A stretch of 64,000 nt of DNA from Kosakonia sp. H02 (lineage in GTDB: Bacteria; Pseudomonadota; Gammaproteobacteria; Enterobacterales; Enterobacteriaceae): assembly GCA_030704225.1 (NCBI GenBank), contig CP131915.1, forward strand, positions 2,046,001 to 2,110,000. The letters run 5' to 3'. The notes beneath the pieces were generated by a model. That model worked only from the letters and a program-made list of their open reading frames with translations. It did no database searches and had not been told where the DNA came from. This document shows positions 58,601 to 64,000 of the stretch, in pieces. Each line of letters starts with the position of its first letter. Within the stretch, counting starts at the first letter, position 1. Made by a program: the position numbers and the translations under genes.

Positions 58601-58846
58601 ACTGTTGGAGGACATGTAAAGCAGGTTATCGATACCGTTCATGTTCTGTTCGATAACCTGCGTCACGGTGTCCTGCACCGTTTTCGCATCAGCACCCGGG
58701 TAGGAGGCCGTGATCTGAACTGCTGGTGGCGCGATCGTTGGATACTGCGCCACTGGCAATTTGAGGATCGATAGCGCCCCTGCCAGCATGATGATAATCG
58801 CGATAACCCACGCAAATATGGGGCGATCGATAAAAAACTTAGCCAT
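55697..58846 (-). CDS. acrB: Multidrug efflux RND permease AcrB
   Basis: Trimeric inner-membrane proton/drug antiporter of the AcrAB-TolC system. Its 1049 residues equal the E. coli length. Twelve transmembrane helices, two large periplasmic loops, and the proton-relay acidic pair in GLLVDDAIVVVENV (Asp407/Asp408) are present; the Phe-rich drug pocket and the G-loop region are recognisable. The C-terminus (RRRFSRRNEDIEHSHKVEQH) is typical. Follows acrA after 22 bp. Confidence 0.98.
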   Translation of the reverse strand: MAKFFIDRPIFAWVIAIIIMLAGALSILKLPVAQYPTIAPPAVQITASYPGADAKTVQDTVTQVIEQNMNGIDNLLYMSSNSDSSGTVQITITFDSGTDADIAQVQVQNKLQLAMPLLPQEVQQQGVSVEKSSSSFLMVLGMISTDGSMTQEDIADYVGATIKDPVSRTSGVGDVQLFGAQYAMRIWMDPNKLNNFQLTPVDVIAAIKAQNAQVAAGQLGGTPPVKGQQLNASIIAQTRLTSTEEFGKILLKVNADGSQVRLRDVAKIELGGENYDVIARYNGQPAAGLGIKLATGANALDTAEAVRATIANLEPFFPHGLKVVYPYDTTPFVKISINEVVKTLVEAIVLVFLVMYLFLQNFRATLIPTIAVPVVLMGTFAILNAFGYSINTLTMFGMVLAIGLLVDDAIVVVENVERVMMEEGLPPKEATRRSMEQIQGALVGIALVLSAVFIPMAFFGGSTGAIYRQFSITIVSAMVLSVLVALILTPALCATMLKPVAKGDHGEGKKGFFGWFNRMFEKSTHHYTDSVGNILRSTGRYLLLYIIIVVGMAVLFVRLPSSFLPDEDQGVFLTMAQLPAGATQERTQKVLDEVTNYYLENEKANVNSVFTVNGFGFSGRGQNTGLAFISLKNWEDRAGDDNKVPAIAGRASAHFAQIKDAMVFAFNLPAIVELGTATGFDFQLIDQANLGHDKLTQARNQLFGEIAQHPDLLVGVRPNGLEDTPQFKIDIDQEKAQALGVSISDINTTLGAAWGGSYVNDFIDRGRVKKVYVMSQAKYRMLPSDIGNWYVRASDGQMVPFSAFSTTHWEYGSPRLERYNGLPSMELLGQAAPGRSTGEAMDMMEQLASKLPTGIGYDWTGMSYQERLSGNQAPALYAISLIVVFLCLAALYESWSIPFSVMLVVPLGVVGALLAATFRGLGNDVYFQVGLLTTIGLSAKNAILIVEFAKDLMDKEGKGLIEATLEAVRMRLRPILMTSLAFILGVLPLVISTGAGSGAQNAVGTGVMGGMITATVLAIFFVPVFFVVVRRRFSRRNEDIEHSHKVEQH

Positions 58847-58868
58847 GTCTTAACGGCTCCTGTTTAAG

Positions 58869-60062
58869 TTAAGACTTCGGTTTCTCTGACTGGCCGTTGG
58901 CCTGGGCTTGCTCTTTTTTGTCAGATGTCACTTCCTGGGCCTTGACCTGCGCACCAGGTTTGACTTTTTGTAACCCTTCAATGATCACGCGATCGCCCGT
59001 TTTCAGACCCTCGGTCACCAGCCATTTATCGCCAATGGCCTGAGATGTCGTGATATTGCGGATTTCAACTTTATCGCCTTCGCCTACGACCATAGCCGTT
59101 GCGTCGCCACGCGGTGTCCGGGTTACGCCTTGTTGCGGAACCAGCAATGCGTTCGGGTTAACCCCTTCTTCCAGTTTGGCGCGTACGAACATGCCCGGCA
59201 GCAGCGTGTGGTCCGGGTTCGGGAATACCGCGCGCAGGGTGATAGAACCCGTAGTCTGGTCAACCGTTACGCCGGAAAACTCAAGCGTACCCGCCTGCGA
59301 GTATTGAATGCCGTCATTGGTCACCAGCTCCACTTTCGCTTTGCCGTTTTCCTGTTTCAGCGTGCCGTTGGTCATCTCCTGTTGCAGACGCAGGAAATCA
59401 TTGCTGGATTGGGTAACGTCGACGTAGATCGGGTCAAGTTGCTGCACGGTAGTGAGCGCAGTCGTTTGCCCGCTCTGTACCAGCGCGCCTTCCGTGACGG
59501 TAGACGTACCGGTGCGGCCGCTAATAGGGGAAGTGACTTTGGTGTAAGCCAGGTTGATGCGTGCGCTTTCTACAGCTGCTTTCGCTGCGATAACGGACGC
59601 ATTCGCCTGTTGAGCATCCGCTTGCGCCGTGTCGTAATCTTGTTGGCTGATGTATTTGGTGCCCAACAGTTTTTGATAACGATTCACGGTCATCTGCGCG
59701 ATATTCGCCGCAGCTTGCGCTTTGGCCAGGTCGCCTTTGGCACTGTCGTAAGCGGCCTGATAAGTTGCTGGATCAATCTGATAGAGCGAGACACCCGCTT
59801 CAACGTCACTCCCTTCGGTGAAGTTGCGTTTTAAAATAATGCCGCTGACCTGAGGGCGAACTTCAGCAATGCGATATGCAGTAGTCCGGCCCGGCAGTTC
59901 GGTAGTGATTTGCAGAGGTTCCGCTTTGACCGTGACCACACCAACTTCTGGCACCTGGCCTGCTCCCTGCTGCGCAGGTTTTTCATCACATCCTGTAAGC
60001 GCTAAGCTGCCCGAAAGCATCAGAACGACCGCCAGAGGCGTTAGTCCTCTGTTTTTGTTCAT
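58869..60062 (-). CDS. acrA: Multidrug efflux periplasmic adaptor AcrA
   Basis: Membrane-fusion protein linking AcrB to TolC, lipid-anchored in the inner membrane. The start MNKNRGLTPLAVVLML gives 397 residues, as in E. coli; the 20 residues upstream are not conserved. Lipobox LTGC (Cys at residue 25), then lipoyl, alpha-hairpin (about 100-170, AKGDLAKAQAAANIAQMT region), beta-barrel and membrane-proximal domains. Operon acrA-acrB, opposite acrR. Confidence 0.97.
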   Translation of the reverse strand: MNKNRGLTPLAVVLMLSGSLALTGCDEKPAQQGAGQVPEVGVVTVKAEPLQITTELPGRTTAYRIAEVRPQVSGIILKRNFTEGSDVEAGVSLYQIDPATYQAAYDSAKGDLAKAQAAANIAQMTVNRYQKLLGTKYISQQDYDTAQADAQQANASVIAAKAAVESARINLAYTKVTSPISGRTGTSTVTEGALVQSGQTTALTTVQQLDPIYVDVTQSSNDFLRLQQEMTNGTLKQENGKAKVELVTNDGIQYSQAGTLEFSGVTVDQTTGSITLRAVFPNPDHTLLPGMFVRAKLEEGVNPNALLVPQQGVTRTPRGDATAMVVGEGDKVEIRNITTSQAIGDKWLVTEGLKTGDRVIIEGLQKVKPGAQVKAQEVTSDKKEQAQANGQSEKPKS

Positions 60063-60152
60063 AAGTAAACCTCGAGTGTCCGATTTCAAATTGATCAATG
60101 GATCAAAGGCCTTAAAACCCATTGCTGCGTTTATATTATGGTCGTGCTATGG

Positions 60153-60176
60153 TACAAACATTCACAAATGTATGTA
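60153..60176. promoter_or_regulatory. AcrR operator between acrA and acrR
   Basis: TACAAACATT (60153-60162) and AATGTATGTA (60167-60176) form an inverted repeat with one mismatch around CACA. It closely matches the known E. coli AcrR operator in the same place, so it represses acrAB and autoregulates acrR. Confidence 0.85.
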
Positions 60177-60204
60177 AATCTGACTCCTGTAAATTCACCA
60201 ACAT

Positions 60205-60858
60205 ATGGCACGAAAAACCAAACAACAGGCGCTTGAGACGCGACAACACATTCTTGATGTCGCCATGCGGCTGTTTTCCCGGCAGGGCGTTTCTTCAACT
60301 TCGCTGGCTGAAATTGCGCAGGCGGCAGGAGTGACTCGCGGCGCGATTTACTGGCATTTCAAAAACAAGTCAGATTTGTTTAGTGAAATTTGGGAACTGT
60401 CAGAGTCCAGTATTGACGATCTTGAGCTTGAGTATCGGGCAAAATTCCCTGGCGATCCACTCTCAGTATTAAGAGAGATATTGGTTTATGTCCTTGAAGC
60501 AACGGTTGTTGACGAGCGTCGTCGCCTGATGATGGAGATAATCTTTCACAAATGTGAGTTTGTCGGCGAAATGGCCGTGGTGCAAGAAGCGCAGCGCGAC
60601 TTATGTCTCGAAAGTTACGATCGCATCGAACTGACATTAAGTGAATGCATCCAGGCGAAAATGCTGCCCGCCAATTTACTCACTCGCCGCGTCGCCGTGC
60701 TGATGCGCGCCTATGTCTCTGGAATTATGGAAAACTGGCTGTTTGCGCCACAATCCTTCGATCTTAAAAAAGAAGCGCGTGCTTATGTCGCTGTCCTGCT
60801 GGAAATGTGCCAATTATGCCCAACCCTGCGCAGCGAGGAACCTTCGCTCAGCGCATAA
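60205..60858 (+). CDS. acrR: TetR-family repressor AcrR
   Basis: Local repressor of acrAB, released by diverse drugs. The 217-residue protein has a TetR DNA-binding domain (about 10-56, RQGVSSTSLAEIAQAAGVTRGAIYWHFKNK in parts) and a helical ligand-binding domain with ERRRLMMEIIFHKCEF-type segment. It is two residues longer than the E. coli form. Divergent from acrA over 142 bp, which holds the operator. Confidence 0.97.
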   Translation: MARKTKQQALETRQHILDVAMRLFSRQGVSSTSLAEIAQAAGVTRGAIYWHFKNKSDLFSEIWELSESSIDDLELEYRAKFPGDPLSVLREILVYVLEATVVDERRRLMMEIIFHKCEFVGEMAVVQEAQRDLCLESYDRIELTLSECIQAKMLPANLLTRRVAVLMRAYVSGIMENWLFAPQSFDLKKEARAYVAVLLEMCQLCPTLRSEEPSLSA

Positions 60859-60869
60859 CATGCCGGCCG

Positions 60870-60885
60870 CCAGGATTTCTCCTGG
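60870..60885 (+). terminator. Hairpin after acrR
   Basis: CCAGGA and TCCTGG pair around TTTC, 11 bp after the acrR stop, with possible outer pairing of GGCC. The following sequence TCTCACTCTTCT is only moderately T-rich. Confidence 0.5.
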
Positions 60886-60984
60886 AGGCCTCTCACTCTT
60901 CTAGGTAGTTGCATAAGTAAGTGATATTCTTCGCGCGTGGCTATCCCGGCCGCCTTTCCCGTACAGAAAACGATCGCTCAAATT

Positions 60985-63900
60985 ATGTTGCCTAACTTAC
61001 GCACGCAAAACACGTTCGCAGCATTTGCCGCCGCACTGTTTCTTATCTTTATAAGCCTGGTGGGGAATCTCGCCCAGGCCCAGACAACCAGTGATTTACC
61101 GTCGCGCAACGAGGTGCAAAGCCAGCTTGATGCACTGAATAAGCAAAAAGATCACTCCGCGCAGGACAAACTGGTTATTCAGGATCTGACCGAGACGCTG
61201 GACACCCTCGATAAAATCGAACGGGTGAAACAGGAGACCGCGCTGCTGAAGCAAAAAGTGGCGCAGGCACCTGACAAACTGCGCCAGGCAACGGATGCGC
61301 TCAACGCGCTCAGTGATAAAGACAACGACGACGAAACCCGCAAAACCCTGGCCACGCTCTCATTGCGCCAGCTGGAATCCCGCGTTTCGCAACTGCTGGA
61401 AGATCTGCAAACCTCGCAGAACGATTTATCTAACTACAACAGCCAACTGGTGTCGTTACAGACCCAGCCGGAGCGGGTACAGAACGCGATGTATACCGCC
61501 TCGCAGCAGTTGCAGCAAATCCGCAACCGCCTGAACGGCACCGCAGCGGGCGAGGGGGCATTGCGCCCGACGCAGCAAACACTATTGCAGGCCCAGCAGG
61601 CCTTGCTTAATGCTCAAATTGAGCAGTTGCGTAAAAGCCTGGAAGGGAATACCACCTTGCAGGATACCTTGCAAAAGCAGCGTGATTACGTCACCGCAAA
61701 CAGCAATCGCCTCGAACATCAGTTGCAGTTACTGCAAGAAGCGGTGAACAGTAAACGCCTGACATTGACGGAAAAAACCGCGCAGGAAGCCATCACACCG
61801 GATGAAACGGCGCGTATTCAGGCCAATCCGCTGGTGAAACAGGAACTCGATATCAACCACCAGTTGAGCGAGAAACTGATTGCCGCCACCGAAAGCGGTA
61901 ATGCGCTGGTGCAGCAAAATATCAAAGTGAAAAACTGGCTCGATCGCGCTTTACAGTCAGAGCGCAATATTAAAGAGCAGATTTCCGTTCTGAAAGGCAG
62001 CCTGCTGCTGTCGCGCATTCTGTACCAGCAGCAACAAACGCTGCCCTCCGCAGATGAACTGGAAGACATGACCAACCGCATCGCGGATCTGCGTCTTGAG
62101 CAGTTCGACATCAACCAGCAACGTGACGCGCTGTTCCAGAATGAAAACTTTGTCGCCAAACTGGAAGAGGGTCATCAAAGTGAAGTGAACGATGAGGTTC
62201 ACGACGCGTTGCTACAGGTGGTGGATATGCGCCGCGAATTGCTCGATCAGTTGAACAAACAATTGGGCAACCAACTGATGATGGCGATTAACTTGCAGGT
62301 CAATCAGCAGCAGTTAATGAGCGTCTCAAAAAGCCTGCAAGAGATCCTGACCCAGCAAATCTTCTGGGTAAACAGCAACAAGCCGATGGACTGGGAGTGG
62401 ATCAAAGCCTTCCCGAAAGCGCTGCATGACCAGATTAAAGCCACGAAGATTACGGTTAACTGGGAAAAAGCCTGGCCTGCGGTGGCCATTGCGTTCCTTG
62501 CTGGTTTGCCGCTGTTACTGATTGCCGGGGTGATCCGCTGGCGTTTGCGCTGGCTAAAAAATTACCAGGCGAAGCTTGCCGCGCAGGTGGGGCAGTTACG
62601 TGGCGACAGCCAGTTACATACGCCAAAAGCAATCTTAATCGATCTTATCCGCGCGCTGCCGGTGTGCCTGCTGATTCTGGCCGTCGGCCTGATCCTGCTT
62701 ACCATGCAGCTCAATATCAGCGAACTGCTGTGGGCGTTCAGTAAAAAACTGGCGCTGTTCTGGCTGGTATTTGGCCTGTGCTGGAAAGTGCTGGAAAAAG
62801 ACGGCGTTGCCGTCAGCCACTTTTCTATGCCTGCCCAACTGACCAGCCACTGGCGGCGTCAGATTGTACGTGTCAGCCTCGCATTGCTGCCGCTGCATTT
62901 CTGGTCGGTGGTATCGGAGCTTTCCCCGCTGCATCTAATGGATGATGTGCTGGGGCAGTTTGTCATCATGCTGAATCTGCTGGTCATTACCGCGCTGGTC
63001 TGGCCGATGTTTCGCGAAAGCTGGCGCGATAAAGAGTCGCACGGCATGCGCCTGGTGACGGTGACGGTGACGGTGCTGGCGATTGTGCCGATTGCATTAA
63101 TGGTGCTGACCGCAACCGGGTATTTCTATACCACGCTGCGCCTCTCCGGGCGCTGGATTGAAACGGTTTATCTGGTCATTATCTGGAACCTGCTTTATCA
63201 GACTGTTCTGCGTGGTCTGAGCGTGGCGGCACGTCGTATCGCCTATCGCCGTGCGCTGGCGCGTCGACAGAATATGGTGAAAGAGGGCGCAGAAGGCGCT
63301 GAACCGCAGGAAGAGCCGACCATTGCGCTGGAACAGGTAAACCAGCAGACCTTGCGTATCACCATGCTGGTGATGGTGGCGCTGTTTGGCGTGGTGTTCT
63401 GGGCGATTTGGTCTGATTTAATTACCGTTTTTGCCTATCTCGACAGCATTACCCTGTGGCATTACAACGGTACCGAAGCCGGTGCGGCGGTTGTGAAAAG
63501 CGTCACTCTCGGCAGCTTGCTGTTTGCGGTGATTGCTTTTGTGGTGGCCTGGGCGTTGATTCGCAACTTACCCGGTTTGCTGGAAGTGCTGGTGCTCTCA
63601 CGGCTCAATATGCGCCAGGGCTCATCCTATGCCGTGACGACCATTTTGAACTACATCATCATTGCCGTTGGCGCGTTGACGGTCTTCGGTTCACTGGGTG
63701 TGTCGTGGGACAAACTGCAATGGCTGGCGGCGGCATTATCGGTTGGTCTGGGTTTTGGCTTGCAGGAAATTTTCGGTAACTTCGTTTCCGGCCTGATTAT
63801 CCTGTTCGAACGTCCGGTGCGCATCGGCGATACCGTGACCATCGGCACTTTCTCCGGGACGGTCAGCAAAATCCGTATCCGTGCGACGACCATTACCGAC

Positions 63901-64000
63901 TTTGACCGCAAAGAGGTGATCATCCCGAACAAAGCGTTCGTCACCGAGCGCCTGATCAACTGGTCGTTGTCCGATACCATCACCCGCGTAGTGATCCGCC
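60985..64000 (+). CDS. mscK: Potassium-dependent mechanosensitive channel MscK, partial (window edge)
   Basis: Large MscS-family channel regulated by external potassium; formerly KefA. From the ATG at 60985 the frame stays open to the window end (1005 codons of about 1120). A signal peptide (FAAALFLIFISLVGNLAQAQ) precedes a long periplasmic coiled-coil region rich in Gln and Leu (about 40-470), then transmembrane helices from about residue 490, and the MscS pore and beta domain begin near 910 (LSVGLGFGLQEIFGNFVSGL, ERPVRIGDTVTIG). A GTG 48 bp upstream is an alternative start; neither has a strong ribosome binding site. Confidence 0.95.
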   Translation, partial: MLPNLRTQNTFAAFAAALFLIFISLVGNLAQAQTTSDLPSRNEVQSQLDALNKQKDHSAQDKLVIQDLTETLDTLDKIERVKQETALLKQKVAQAPDKLRQATDALNALSDKDNDDETRKTLATLSLRQLESRVSQLLEDLQTSQNDLSNYNSQLVSLQTQPERVQNAMYTASQQLQQIRNRLNGTAAGEGALRPTQQTLLQAQQALLNAQIEQLRKSLEGNTTLQDTLQKQRDYVTANSNRLEHQLQLLQEAVNSKRLTLTEKTAQEAITPDETARIQANPLVKQELDINHQLSEKLIAATESGNALVQQNIKVKNWLDRALQSERNIKEQISVLKGSLLLSRILYQQQQTLPSADELEDMTNRIADLRLEQFDINQQRDALFQNENFVAKLEEGHQSEVNDEVHDALLQVVDMRRELLDQLNKQLGNQLMMAINLQVNQQQLMSVSKSLQEILTQQIFWVNSNKPMDWEWIKAFPKALHDQIKATKITVNWEKAWPAVAIAFLAGLPLLLIAGVIRWRLRWLKNYQAKLAAQVGQLRGDSQLHTPKAILIDLIRALPVCLLILAVGLILLTMQLNISELLWAFSKKLALFWLVFGLCWKVLEKDGVAVSHFSMPAQLTSHWRRQIVRVSLALLPLHFWSVVSELSPLHLMDDVLGQFVIMLNLLVITALVWPMFRESWRDKESHGMRLVTVTVTVLAIVPIALMVLTATGYFYTTLRLSGRWIETVYLVIIWNLLYQTVLRGLSVAARRIAYRRALARRQNMVKEGAEGAEPQEEPTIALEQVNQQTLRITMLVMVALFGVVFWAIWSDLITVFAYLDSITLWHYNGTEAGAAVVKSVTLGSLLFAVIAFVVAWALIRNLPGLLEVLVLSRLNMRQGSSYAVTTILNYIIIAVGALTVFGSLGVSWDKLQWLAAALSVGLGFGLQEIFGNFVSGLIILFERPVRIGDTVTIGTFSGTVSKIRIRATTITDFDRKEVIIPNKAFVTERLINWSLSDTITRVVIR

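Noticed and set aside
1..64000. CRISPR arrays, tRNA or rRNA genes, insertion sequences, prophage genes
   Set aside because: I looked for repeat-spacer periodicity, transposase or integrase frames and tRNA-like ends and saw none; only ffs is a stable RNA gene I can support.

Overview
The window is chromosomal DNA from a gammaproteobacterium of the Enterobacteriaceae. Nearly every gene has a close E. coli-type homologue, and the order dxs-ispA-xseB / thiI / yajL-panE / yajQ / yajR / cyoEDCBA / ampG-yajG / bolA / tig / clpP-clpX / lon / hupB / ppiD / ybaV / fadM / queC / ybaE / cof / decR / mdlA-mdlB / glnK-amtB / tesB / ybaY / atl / ffs ... pdeB ... ylaC / maa / hha-tomB / acrB-acrA / acrR / mscK is the conserved 9-11 minute segment of E. 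coli. Extra modules (a cysteine desulfhydrase beside decR, a yczR/yczE pair, a solitary lacZ, a PTS/dehydratase locus, a sulfur-type ABC/oxygenase operon) argue against E. coli itself and for a Kosakonia/Enterobacter/Klebsiella-like genus; the genus is inference.

Left part (1-12 kb): isoprenoid synthesis (dxs cut by the window edge, ispA, xseB), tRNA thiolation/thiamine (thiI), pantothenate (panE), a YajL-type stress protein, an MFS carrier, and the complete cytochrome bo3 oxidase operon cyoABCDE on the minus strand with a recognisable sigma70 promoter. Middle (12-38 kb): muropeptide import (ampG-yajG), bolA, the proteostasis block tig-clpP-clpX-lon-hupB-ppiD with heat-shock promoters before clpP and lon, then small metabolic genes, the cysteine detoxification pair (PLP desulfhydrase/decR, divergent, with an inverted repeat between them), an ABC exporter pair mdlAB, and the nitrogen genes glnK-amtB behind a clear sigma54 promoter with NtrC-like sites. 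The 4.5S RNA gene ffs lies at 37962-38075.

Accessory part (38-53 kb): between ffs and ylaC the E. coli order is interrupted. Here lie yczR/yczE, an AT-rich two-gene unit of unknown function (a ribbon-helix-helix-like protein and a 72-residue unknown), lacZ without lacI or lacY, a flavin-reductase-like gene after pdeB, a GntR/enolase-superfamily/PTS EIIBC locus with a 12-bp perfect inverted repeat in its divergent promoter region, and a minus-strand operon of a 2-oxoglutarate oxygenase followed by a decayed MetQ-MetN-MetI-type transporter. In front of that operon I found an unlisted 41-codon leader frame that begins Met-Arg-Cys-Cys-Cys, has a good ribosome binding site and overlaps the oxygenase start; this looks like a cysteine-codon translational attenuator and is the most novel signal in the window. 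The zinc-free ribosomal protein genes rpmE2-rpmJ2 follow behind a Zur-box-like palindrome.

Right end (53-64 kb): ylaC, maa, hha-tomB, the multidrug efflux operon acrAB with its divergent repressor acrR and a shared operator, and the first 1005 codons of mscK, cut by the window end.
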